Assembly (NCBI RefSeq): GCF_037975245.1
Contig: NC_092567.1
Coordinates: 16,423,876-16,487,875, forward strand
DNA: 64,000 bases
Reading direction: 5' to 3'
From: Apostichopus japonicus
Lineage: Eukaryota; Echinodermata; Holothuroidea; Aspidochirotida; Stichopodidae
Positions 38,270-47,881 of the stretch are shown here, piece by piece; positions within the stretch are counted from its first letter, which is position 1; each line of letters opens with the position of its first letter. Made by a program: the position numbers and the translations under genes. The notes under the pieces are model-generated. The model was given only the letters and a program-made list of their open reading frames with translations, was not told the DNA's origin and made no database searches.

Positions 38270-40310
38270 AACATGAAGGTGAAACATTCTGAATTCAGGT
38301 ATTTGTACTCATAAATCCGGACAATAGTATTACTATAAAGGTCAGAAATACCCATCCCACCCCCCCTCCCCCACCTAAAGAGCTAAAACAAATATTAGAA
38401 GTGGTTAGTTATTATTAGTTATTATTATTAGTTATTATCCCTTGGCTCCGCGCATATCATAGTAAAGCAAAATGTATTGTTGATCTATTTATACATACGT
38501 TACTTGTGTGGTACTAATGCTCTGATTTCTCGATTTGTATCACAAACGTTAATGGCCACTGATAGTGCTACAATCACGTAAGCTTTATTCGTGTAAATGA
38601 ACCAGGGCCTCACTCAACATGTTTGCACCATGGGGCTAAGATGTAATGTCGCCATGTGAAGGGCTTAATGGCGAGGGTGGTCCATCTCCCATTTATAGTA
38701 GTTACTGTGTTCTCTATGTGTATCGGGTGAAACGGCTGTCAATAAATATGTCAGTGTGATAACGATTGATATTATAAACTGAAAGAAAAGGCTGTTCATT
38801 TTGACAAAAGTGTTTAACTTGAATGACGACTTTAATAAAAAAATAAAAAAACATTTTTTGAAGGATAAAGACAAAATAATATTACAGTACGATAAACTAT
38901 GGTAGACTAAGAGTGTTGTAAAGCAAAATAAGAATATTCCTAGTGAGCCGGTAGCGAAGGCTTATTAGCGAAGGCTGATTAGATGAGCAAAAATAAATAG
39001 TACATGGAGCCGCCTTAGAAGCAGTAAAATAATTCAAAAGTTTTTGGAAAAGACAATAATTTCGGCCGGTATTGGAAGAGCATTACCATCATAAATGACA
39101 CGTTCGCTAGCAAGGTCACCTTTAGTATTGAAGCAAAACAGGAATATTAAGAGAATATATTGTAAGCTGAGGAGAATTACCTTCAAACTATCCATATGTG
39201 CACAGGCATGGATAATTTTACTACCAGTATTTTAACTGGAACGATGCACGTGTCACTACACCATTACTCTAAATAATGCTGATACCTATGGGAAGACTGC
39301 CAGTATGTTCGTCACCATAGCAAACTCGTGCGGAAATCACAGAGTTCAGTTACCTTCCATAAATAGCCACAGTTGTTCTCACTCAAAGATAGGCGAGGGC
39401 TATTGTTGCAGTTATTGAATAGAAATTTGAGAAATTCTGTGAAAACTTTAAGAATTATGTTTTGTTTATATATTGATAGTGTACTGTAAGTTATTACGGA
39501 CTATGACATGCATTGTCTTGAGATCCATGCACACCGCACGGTTACCACAGGAAGCAGGATTATGATACAAAAAAAAAAGCTTATCAATTCATCCAATACA
39601 TATAATTTTGTGCTGATATCAAACATAGCTATGATGAACTTAACAGTTTAACCATAATCTATTTGAATCTCTCGTCGGCAAATCCACATCACAATGTGGA
39701 TAATAGAAGCAAAGTACTTCACAATCTCTGCTTTTCAAACTTCTTTCACTTAATCTCCGGATCACAAAATGATACATTTGGCAGAAAAATGTTTCCACTG
39801 ATAAAATGACACGTCAATATTCAAGTTTAATAAATTACTTCTCCATATATATTAAGATACCCTAATTCAGTCACATTAATACATGATTCATTCATTCCTC
39901 CGCCATACCAATAAAAATAGGTTGTAATAACGCAGACATAATTTTCATGGGATGAGAGCAGTAGCTTTTCTAGTTCATGACGTAATAATCACTATTTATT
40001 AAGTGCGTAACTTGACTATTGATCTACGGATGCGTCGTTGTATATTTGTCTCCTTAAAATCCATTATGCATGATATCATCGAGTATATGTTATATAAAAT
40101 GGAAATAAAGTCAAAAGGCAGTAGAATTCGCAAGTTTCAAAGCGAGTACACTACAAAATACCGAAAATATGGCGACCAAACCTCTTTCGGTAAATCTTCT
40201 CTATGTGATAAAAATAGTTAATATCAATTTACATTCATTGAACGCTTGTTATTGACAGGCCTTACCCTTCGTACAAAACGACTAGATAAAAATGAAGTTA
40301 TTGCCGAAAC
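38270..40310. other. no supported gene
   Basis: AT-rich sequence with a C-run near 38355 and TTATTA repeats near 38405. No exon or RNA gene was recognised. Confidence 0.5.
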
Positions 40311-40487
40311 GAGACTACATATTAGTGCTTTTTACGTGACCCGTCATACGGGATACAAAACGTCACGGCCAAACGGCACTACCAAACCATCCCATTCTTA
40401 CAAACGAACCTCAGGTCAAGCGAGCCAAAAAAAGTACATACGCTCACCGACCTGCAGAGACAAAACGCCCAACCCCCCACTGAAATA

Positions 40488-43400
40488 TTAAAAAACTACA
40501 AAAGGACGACCAGCACGCAGCGAAACAAAACACCCTTCCCCAGCACACCACCGTCCAAAAAAGGCAGCCCTAGATAAACGGCGAAAATCGCCTTCGACCT
40601 GAAGGCGAATGTCAGACTTCACCGCCTCCAGGACTGCCTGCCAACTGGCAAATTTGCCCCTAAAAACAACATCACATCTATTCCTCCAAATAAGTTTTTT
40701 TACAACAGAACAAACATAAATAATACGCTGCAACACAGCAACGGAACAAACTGGAGGATCTAATCCATACAAAACAAAACCCTGTCCTACCGACCAGCAA
40801 CGGTCTCCCGTTAAACGGTCGGTCCAGGACTGAAACCACTCCCACAAGTTCAAAACAAAGGGGCAATGCCAAAAAACATGGGCAGTACTCTCTAAGCTGT
40901 CACAGCCGGTCCTCGGGCACAGTCCATCACCCAATCGCCAGTGATACCTTTTCAGATTGGTCACCAAGGCACCGTGTGCAATTCTCCATGCAAGGTCACG
41001 GAGCCTGCAACCATTCAGCCTTGAATGCACCGAACGCCATACTTCGACAGGATGACGTCCCTGTACAAAAATTGCATTCAAGGCCGTATCCCGCAACGAA
41101 CTGTGAACGAGGGCCGGCTGTGACAGGTCAACAGGGGGCAACTCAATCAGAGCGGAGCAAATGACACGCACCACCCTGTTTGGAGTACTACTATGCGGTG
41201 CTCTGTTGCTAAACAGCGCCGGGACCCATCGACGCAGGTGCAAACCGCCCCAAAAACGTACAAAATATGAACAAGGCAACCCTGGGTCAGTTACCGCTAC
41301 AAACAACTGCTTAAATAACAAACAAGTTAACTTACTTCCCAGATGAACCACCCCTAACCCACCCTTCTCCAGTTTTTGGTACATTACCGCCCTCTTGACA
41401 AGCTCTGTACCACCCGACCAAATAAATGAAAATATCGCTCTCTCCAACCGCACCAGGACGCGACGCGGAATTGGATACACCGCGCCCGGGTACCACAAGA
41501 TGGGCGAAACAAAACGATTAACTACGGTGACTTTCCCTAGGATCGAAAGCCAGCGGGTGCCAAAGGTTTCGAGCCTGCTCTCAAATACCTCAGCCCTCTC
41601 GCTCCAGGTGACATCACCAGGTGCATCGTAGCCGAACCATATACCATTAATTTTGATATTCTGATCCGACCACGACGCACCGAATGGTAAGTCTCTGTAT
41701 CTCCAGCTACCAAGACGAAGGCCCTTTGTCTTTTCTGGATTCAACTTCGCCCCGGTAGCTCTCTCAAAAATAGATAAATCCTGCGAGAGTGCGCGAAAGG
41801 AGCCCAGACTCGAAACAACACATGTCACGTCATCTGCATATTGAGCGCATTTCACTTTGGCACCCCCTGGCACAACGAATGGAACAAGTCTGGAGTCCCT
41901 TTCCAAAAGACGAGAGAGGGACTCGCTAAACAAAACATAAAGTAATGGAGACAGAGGGCACCCCTGGCGCACCCCCCTCTCTACGTTAAAAACCTCCGAA
42001 CAAAACCCATTTACGATAACGGAACTGAAACTTTCTTCATACAAAACAGAAATCCAATTACGAAAATTTGGGTGCAACTGAAACGTCTCCAATACATTCA
42101 TTAAAAAACCGCGATCCACCATGTCAAAGGCCTTCTGCTGGTCCAGAGACACCAATGCACATGGCAGATCACGCTCAATAACAAAGTCGGTCAAGTCGCG
42201 CATCAACCACAAGTTCTGCTGGATGCAATGACCCTTCACTGCACAAGTCTGGAGATCACCCACAAGATGCGGCATAGCCAGTGCAAGGCGGTTGCACAAA
42301 GCCTTAGCCAGCAACTTGTAGTCCACATTTAACAAGGTGATCGGACGCTTGTTACGGGGATCCAAGGGGTCCCCAGACTTGGGCAGCAAAGTAATCATGC
42401 CCAGACGTTGACTTTGGTTTAACAGTCCGTTTTGGAAGGCGTCCTCGAAGACGGCTCTGATGTCGGGTCCTATTATTGCCCAGAAGGTTCGGTAGAACTC
42501 CCTCGGAAGCCCGTCCGAACCCGGGGACTTGCCATTCTTCATCTTCGAAAGCGCCTTCCAAAGCTCAACAGTGGTTATTTCGCCCCCCAAAATATCATTG
42601 ACATCGTGGGGAACGGTTTTTGAGATTCCCCTCAATAAATCAGCCTGTGCCGACAAGTCGACATTGCCACGCGTAAACAAACTCGAATAGTACTCTTTAT
42701 ATACGCGGACAATGCCGTGAGGGTCACTAACCACGGTCCCATCAGTAGCGCGTACAGACGGGACGCGTCTGTCACCTGCCGATGAGCTAACGGACTGGTA
42801 AAACCTCAGTGAAGGGCGCTCCTCGGCTTCCACCGCTTCGACACGGGCCCTGACGCGGGCACCGTGGTACTTTTCATCGAGATAAGTCTGCAAAGCGATG
42901 ACTGCCGAAGGGTCGCCAAACTTCACCTCCGCGCACAGCTTCGAGAATTTTTCTCTTCGACGCCGTGCGCGGGTCACGCAATACTGAATTGCGTAGCGTT
43001 TGATGCGCAACTTGACCTCATCCCACCATTGGGATGTAGAAGCAAAGGCCGGCTTCAATGTTTGCCATCCTTTGTACCTGGTCTCGAAACCCTGGCGGAA
43101 CTCTGCCTCGCCAAGAATCCGACAGTTAAGCTTCCATAGGCCCCGCCCGATGGGGAAAATAGAAGGCAAAACAAAACGTGCTACTACAGTGTCATGGTCA
43201 GAGAGCGGACAGCTGAGCGTCTCGCAACCCGAAAATGTAAAACTTACGGGCGCATACACTCGATCTATCCTGGAGGCATCTTCTCCGTTAGGCCTCACCC
43301 ACGTATACCCCGTACTACACGGGTGCATATGCCTCCAGACATCGGCTAATAGGTGTGCCGAAGTGAATCTGTCCAATTCTGTGATCCCAGCGTCGGGACT

Positions 43401-43880
43401 TGCAGACACAGAAGTTCCGAGTCTGTCAAGACCCGAGTCTGGGACACAGTTAAAGTCTCCGACCATGACACACGGCGCACTACCAGGAACAAAGGAAGGC
43501 AGCGTGTTAAAAAAATCTCGTCTAGCAGAAGGCCGATTGGGAGCATACACATTGCAAATGGCGATGTTACCCTGTGGATACTTGAATAGAATGCAAACCA
43601 ATCGGCCCTCGTGATCCGTCTCCACCCTAGTGGCACAACCCGCCTGACGAGCTGACAGAAGGATGACAGTGCCACAGGATGAAGACGAACCAAACGAAGC
43701 ATGCAGCTCACCACCCCACTCATAAGCCCATAGAGGGACATCTTCTTCCAAAATATGTGTTTCTTGCAGGCAAACGCAGTCGACCTCCATTGATTTACAA
43801 TATTGGAAAATGCGACCGCGCTTGCGATGATCCCTCATGCCATTCACGTTCAAAGTGGCAACTGAAAGTGTATGGGCCAT
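40488..43880 (-). CDS. LINE ORF2, APE endonuclease-reverse transcriptase
   Basis: This is a 1130-residue polyprotein that nicks target DNA and reverse-transcribes the element in place. ATG 43880 (MAHTLSVATLNVNGMR) is chosen over an upstream TTG. The APE-type endonuclease spans about residues 5-235 with N11, QETH 39-42, NVYAPN 110-115, GDFN 141-144, SRIDR 203-207 and SDHD 227-230. The RT follows: KSPGSDGLP, RPITLLNVDYK, SLDQQKAFDM, GVRQGCPLSP and catalytic YADD at 681-684. The C-terminus has a conserved LAWRIAHGALVTN block and a CPRTGCDSLESTAHVFWHC zinc motif. No catalytic residue is missing and there is no frameshift, unlike every other copy in the window. Confidence 0.95.
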   Translation of the reverse strand: MAHTLSVATLNVNGMRDHRKRGRIFQYCKSMEVDCVCLQETHILEEDVPLWAYEWGGELHASFGSSSSCGTVILLSARQAGCATRVETDHEGRLVCILFKYPQGNIAICNVYAPNRPSARRDFFNTLPSFVPGSAPCVMVGDFNCVPDSGLDRLGTSVSASPDAGITELDRFTSAHLLADVWRHMHPCSTGYTWVRPNGEDASRIDRVYAPVSFTFSGCETLSCPLSDHDTVVARFVLPSIFPIGRGLWKLNCRILGEAEFRQGFETRYKGWQTLKPAFASTSQWWDEVKLRIKRYAIQYCVTRARRRREKFSKLCAEVKFGDPSAVIALQTYLDEKYHGARVRARVEAVEAEERPSLRFYQSVSSSAGDRRVPSVRATDGTVVSDPHGIVRVYKEYYSSLFTRGNVDLSAQADLLRGISKTVPHDVNDILGGEITTVELWKALSKMKNGKSPGSDGLPREFYRTFWAIIGPDIRAVFEDAFQNGLLNQSQRLGMITLLPKSGDPLDPRNKRPITLLNVDYKLLAKALCNRLALAMPHLVGDLQTCAVKGHCIQQNLWLMRDLTDFVIERDLPCALVSLDQQKAFDMVDRGFLMNVLETFQLHPNFRNWISVLYEESFSSVIVNGFCSEVFNVERGVRQGCPLSPLLYVLFSESLSRLLERDSRLVPFVVPGGAKVKCAQYADDVTCVVSSLGSFRALSQDLSIFERATGAKLNPEKTKGLRLGSWRYRDLPFGASWSDQNIKINGIWFGYDAPGDVTWSERAEVFESRLETFGTRWLSILGKVTVVNRFVSPILWYPGAVYPIPRRVLVRLERAIFSFIWSGGTELVKRAVMYQKLEKGGLGVVHLGSKLTCLLFKQLFVAVTDPGLPCSYFVRFWGGLHLRRWVPALFSNRAPHSSTPNRVVRVICSALIELPPVDLSQPALVHSSLRDTALNAIFVQGRHPVEVWRSVHSRLNGCRLRDLAWRIAHGALVTNLKRYHWRLGDGLCPRTGCDSLESTAHVFWHCPFVLNLWEWFQSWTDRLTGDRCWSVGQGFVLYGLDPPVCSVAVLQRIIYVCSVVKKLIWRNRCDVVFRGKFASWQAVLEAVKSDIRLQVEGDFRRLSRAAFFGRWCAGEGCFVSLRAGRPFVVF

Positions 43881-43900
43881 GAGAGGGCAGTGGGGCAAAA

Positions 43901-44992
43901 CTACGAAGACGACGATTCCGTAAGCTTCAAGCGCGCCCTTGACGACATATCGTCGTCCGAGTCGTCACTTGAAGCCGACCTTTTAAGAGAGGGTTCCCCC
44001 ATTTCGTCGTACCAGCTCGTCCCAGTGGCACGTTTCGGCTCGCTGATCACCGATTCACCGGAGTCGCTGTCAGACAGAACCTCCGGAGAATCGATGACCA
44101 CCGATTCTCCGTCAGACAAAGCCTCCGGATCTGGCGATACCGGCGGCGGACTGGGGACGGAACTGGACGAGTTGATGGGGGAAGCTGGTGGAGACTTTCT
44201 CGGTGCGGGCACGGGGTTGGGGTCTGCAACGACGGGGGTGGGTGAACCAGGTGCAGGGGAGGGTAAAATCCCACCAGATTCCCCCTCCTCTCGTGAAGTA
44301 GTAGGTGCGTCGGAACTTGACTTACCCCCACTCTTAGTCCTAGAGACATAAGAGGAGGGACAAGCTCGAAAGACATGTCCCTCCTTCCCACATAGTGAGC
44401 ACACAACCTCGTTTGGGCAAGCGGTGCTATCATGCCCAAGACGAAGGCAGCGCCCACATTTCTTGTTTGGGCAGCCCTTGGCTTCGTGCCCGGTCTCCCC
44501 ACACCTGAAGCAGGTACGGGGCTGACCGGGATACCGCACGTGGGCTTTATGCCCTGCTATAAACAGGAAGGAGGGAATGTCCTGTTTCAGGTCGATCCGA
44601 ACCTGTCGGTGCCCGTTCAACACCCCAGGGGCTTGTGCATAGGAGCACATTTTGGCAGCCTTGACAGCCCCGAACCGACCCAAAACCGTTACGACAAGTT
44701 CCTGCCGCACCTCTAGTCCTACGTGGATGATAGTTACCCATACGGATCGCTCGTATGGAGTAACTGTCATCCCCTCGACGTTACTCAGCAACGTGACACC
44801 TTTCTGACGGGCCACGTCACTGGTAAAACGTAAATCGTACGTATTACGACCCTGGAGAGCTTGCAAAGCATCAACCTCTCCAGGCACAACAACACCCTTG
44901 CTCTTCAAAATACTAAAAACTTGCACCGGTGGAACAGCTTGTTCACCGGTGAACGACAACTTAACTATCCGAGAATCACGGCGCGATGCCAT
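43901..44992 (-). CDS. LINE ORF1, nucleic-acid-binding protein with three zinc knuckles
   Basis: ORF1 proteins coat the element RNA in ribonucleoprotein particles. I start at ATG 44992 (MASRRDSRIVKLSF), because the second family aligns there (MAARRDSKIV) and the upstream open frame is not conserved. Of 363 residues, about 1-155 form a region with conserved hydrophobic patches as in Tx1-type ORF1. Three CCHC knuckles follow at 161-174 (CFRCGETGHEAKGC), 179-192 and 198-211. A Ser/Pro/acid-rich tail ends in poly-Ser. The stop is TAG at 43901-43903, 20 nt before the ORF2 ATG and in a different frame, so ORF2 would need reinitiation or a similar mechanism. Confidence 0.9.
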   Translation of the reverse strand: MASRRDSRIVKLSFTGEQAVPPVQVFSILKSKGVVVPGEVDALQALQGRNTYDLRFTSDVARQKGVTLLSNVEGMTVTPYERSVWVTIIHVGLEVRQELVVTVLGRFGAVKAAKMCSYAQAPGVLNGHRQVRIDLKQDIPSFLFIAGHKAHVRYPGQPRTCFRCGETGHEAKGCPNKKCGRCLRLGHDSTACPNEVVCSLCGKEGHVFRACPSSYVSRTKSGGKSSSDAPTTSREEGESGGILPSPAPGSPTPVVADPNPVPAPRKSPPASPINSSSSVPSPPPVSPDPEALSDGESVVIDSPEVLSDSDSGESVISEPKRATGTSWYDEMGEPSLKRSASSDDSDDDMSSRARLKLTESSSS

Positions 44993-45624
44993 GATACCGA
45001 AGGTGGCTAGGCCACAGGGTAGTAACACAAAACAAACAAAAGACAGGATAGTGAAACAACAAACGATATACGAACTGAGGAAAACACACGAACACAAGCT
45101 ATCACACCCGTCTGGCGGGAAGTATAGCACAGCACAGTACAATAACAGCTGTAACAGATGAAGAGCGAGAGCGAAAACACGTCCGCACTCCACGAAAGCC
45201 AACTGCCAACTACATATTAGTAAGTATAAGGCAACTTATGAGGTCCTTGTTCTTTTGCCAGGTTGCTTGTACATACATATATTATTAATCGAACTGTACT
45301 GCTTTGTTTTTTATTCTTGAATGCCAATTTTTTTACCCTAATGTACGATGTAATATCCTAACATAAATAATACACTAAAAGATGATTTTCATCTTTGACA
45401 TAAGAAACATAGAACACCTTGGCTAAATATAGCATGTCGTTGTTAAATATCACCATACGTGAAGCTATTTCTTTGTATATACCTTGGTTTACATGTGGAG
45501 TATTTACAAGTACTCGTATCGTTTTGTTATCATAACGCAATTTAGAACTTCGGAGACATTTGGTCTGTTTTCATGTAAAGTTTACCCTTTCATCGGACAT
45601 TACTCGTTGTTTGTTTCTAAACAG

Positions 45625-45676
45625 GTGATTCTAGCCATCGTCATGGTTACAACAACGCTGCTGTCAACTGTGTAAG
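45625..45676 (+). pseudogene. decayed signal-peptide exon, paralogue of the eight-cysteine gene exon 2
   Basis: This 52-nt segment has exactly the length of exon 2 at 31702-31753 and about 73% identity to it (38 of 52 aligned bases, counted by eye). It sits between TTTCTAAACAG and G|GTAAGC in the same phase. It reads VILAIVMVTTTLLSTV and then a TAA where the functional copy has GAA. No matching cysteine-rich exon was found downstream, where a LINE fragment begins at 45763. It is probably a relic of an inverted or dispersed gene duplicate. Confidence 0.5.
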
Positions 45677-45762
45677 GTAAGCGTGTTGCCACTTTTATCT
45701 TTATTCGATACCTTAAGCATCATTACGCATTCAATTTCTGTAACTAAATACAATAGCATGTG

Positions 45763-46006
45763 CTTTTTACGTGACCCGCCCTGCGGGATCCAAAAAGTCA
45801 CGGGCAAGCGGCACTACCCAACCATCCCATTCTGACAAACAAAATTTAAGTCAAGCGAGCCAAAAAAGTAAATACGCTCACCTACCTGCAGAGACAAACC
45901 CCAAACCACCCACTCAAACTTTCAAAAAACCACAAAAGGACGACCAGCACGCAGCGAAACGAAACACCCCTCCCCAGCACACCAGCGTCCAAAAAAGGCA
46001 GCCCCA
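45763..46006 (-). mobile_element. 5'-truncated Tx1-like LINE 3' end
   Basis: It begins GCTTTTTACGTGACCCGCC and ends within the region just 3' of ORF2 (AAAAAAGGCAGCCCC). Flanks share only GCATGT, so the duplication is short or eroded. Confidence 0.85.
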
Positions 46007-46353
46007 TTGCATGCATGTAACTCTCGTCTTCAATCGCTCTGCTTGCCTTTGTATTTTATGGAAGCTCGAAATGTCTCTCTTTGTATCTTTGGTATCTCTT
46101 TTATATGTGCCGTTAAAATGCTAAGAATGGAAGGCAGAGCGGAAAATGCGGTGGATAGAAACACACACTGTACGGGTTGCAATCAACTTATTTTTCGTGT
46201 TTCCTTCTCGTTTATCCCGGTACGCGTAGAAAAACGACAAAAAGGTAAAAGTAAATAGGAGAAAATTCCGACCGTCGCGTTTGAAGATATCCTTACTACC
46301 AGTAAATAATTTTCATCATTGTGATTTGCTTTTCTTCAAAATATCCACAGTCA

Positions 46354-46615
46354 TGTATGTATGTATGTATGTATGTATTTTAGATCCTCCTGCAAGCAGA
46401 AGCTCGCGAAGAAGCCTCGATCATTGGCTTATCAAAGCCCCAAGCTGACCGAAGTCAGTCTCTTACATTCATATTTTTAAGTCCATGATTATGAATTGTC
46501 AATCGTCAACAACTCTGTAACTGGTCGACATACATTAATCTGGGAGTGACTCGAACCGGGGACCTTATTATTGGAAGGCACCAGCAATACACTCTGAGCT
46601 TACACTCATTAAGGT
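46354..46615 (-). mobile_element. tRNA-derived SINE with (ATAC)n tail, copy 1
   Basis: On the minus strand a head with GGTTCGAGTCACTCCC (box B) is followed by a body ending GGAGGATCTAAAATACATAC and tandem ATAC repeats (plus strand 46354-46380). The box A region is eroded. The same family occurs twice at 54.4-54.9 kb. Confidence 0.8.
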
Positions 46616-46619
46616 GTGT

Positions 46620-47580
46620 CCTTCACGGGTAGGTATATGTCCTTCACGTGGAGGTATGTGAAGGTATGTCCTTCACGTGTAAAGTAAAAAATAGAATCAA
46701 ATCTAAATATATAGGAACTATTCCAGCAGGGTGCCATTTTGCGACAGGCAGAAAACATTTCATATTTTCATACCATTTAATTATATAAGAAAATATATGA
46801 TGACAAGGAAAGAGCAAAAACAAAATGATGTTATGATGCATTTAAACAAGAAGTAGACGTTTGCAGTCATCTTATGAATTCTTGTTCACATGACACGTAC
46901 ATGACAAACACACAATTTCGACAAGAATAATACTCCATATTGAATATAGTACAAGTCATTTGTATAATGTAATCATGTAATAGCTAATTGACATGAACAA
47001 GTCGTAGCCATTTATTTTAAAGAAATTATCGTTGTCAACATTAACATTTTCAAGAAATTTATTCTAAATTAACAAACTATATGTAAAGATGGAACCATGA
47101 TACCCTATATAAGTTTGACTGTACAGAAAGAACAATCTTTTGCTGATAAATCTTACATAACACATCTTTGTGAACTACAATGAGCTACAAAATGTAAATG
47201 TCTTTATCGACTGTCCAAACTTCTTTCCCTGAGTAATCACCGATCTGTTCTAATATAGATCAAAATTATACCGTCGATGATGGTCTATACTTATATCTAC
47301 AATATTTTGAGGCGGCAAAACCGGAGAAAGTTATGAAAATTAAAAAGATGAAAATTAAGATCTTTGATTTGGCATGTGTCGTCTAGTGAAATGAAAACGG
47401 AAGTCATTTAGACAAAGACCACCCTGCGCCAAGATCTCTTGAGCTAGTTTTGACCTCTATCCGAATCCACGAATCCTGAGTTTCCATGTTAAGAGTCCTA
47501 CACAAATAAACACCAGTGCTTCAATGCTAATAATCAACTCCACCTCTCTTCGTTGATGAAATTGTGTGACTAAAATGATG
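46620..47580. other. no supported gene
   Basis: AT-rich sequence with CCTTCACG repeats near 46617-46680. No further feature is recognised downstream of the APIP gene. Confidence 0.5.
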
Positions 47581-47604
47581 TTATTCAAAATTGATGTGCT
47601 TTGT

Positions 47605-47837
47605 GCTTTTTACGTGACCCGCCATGCGGGATCCAAAACGCCATGGCCAAACGGCACTACCGAATCATCCTATTCTGATAAACGAAACTCAAGTCAAGCG
47701 AGCCACAAAAGTAAATATGCCCACCGACCTGCAGAGACAAACCCCCAACCACCCACTCAAACATTCAAAAAACCACAAAAGGACGACCAGCACGCAGCGA
47801 AACAAAACACCCCTCCCCAGCACACCACCGTCCAAAG
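47605..47837 (-). mobile_element. Tx1-like LINE 3' fragment inserted just downstream of APIP
   Basis: Perfect 14-bp direct repeats TTGATGTGCTTTGT at 47591-47604 and 47838-47851 flank 233 bp of LINE 3' end in the same orientation as APIP. The APIP stop codon is only about 45 bp away, so the insert probably lies in the 3' UTR or at the polyadenylation region. Confidence 0.92.
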
Positions 47838-47881
47838 TTGATGTGCTTTGTAAGAGAATTTTCAAAGGTCGTCTCGCAAGG

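Larger units (their letters stand above)
40327..45208 (-). mobile_element. full-length Tx1/L1-type LINE with intact ORFs and 13-bp TSD
   Basis: Perfect direct repeats ACTACATATTAGT at 40314-40326 and 45209-45221 bound a 4882-bp element with a 5' UTR of about 215 bp, ORF1 (363 codons), a 20-nt spacer, ORF2 (1130 codons) and a 160-nt 3' UTR ending GTAAAAAGC with no poly(A). Both ORFs are open and carry all catalytic motifs. The perfect duplication and intact coding suggest very recent transposition and possible current activity. The clade (Tx1-like branch of L1) is inferred from the zinc-knuckle ORF1, APE endonuclease, RT wording and C-terminal zinc motif. Confidence 0.93.

Noticed and set aside
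43872-44351. 159-residue plus-strand frame rich in Gly/Ser/Glu (MGHERAVGQ...)
   Set aside because: Antisense of the compositionally biased ORF1 tail; not conserved as a frame in the other copies.
41000-45161. Several plus-strand frames of 60-200 residues opposite the full-length LINE
   Set aside because: Antisense shadows of intact ORF1 and ORF2; the same shadows recur opposite every copy.
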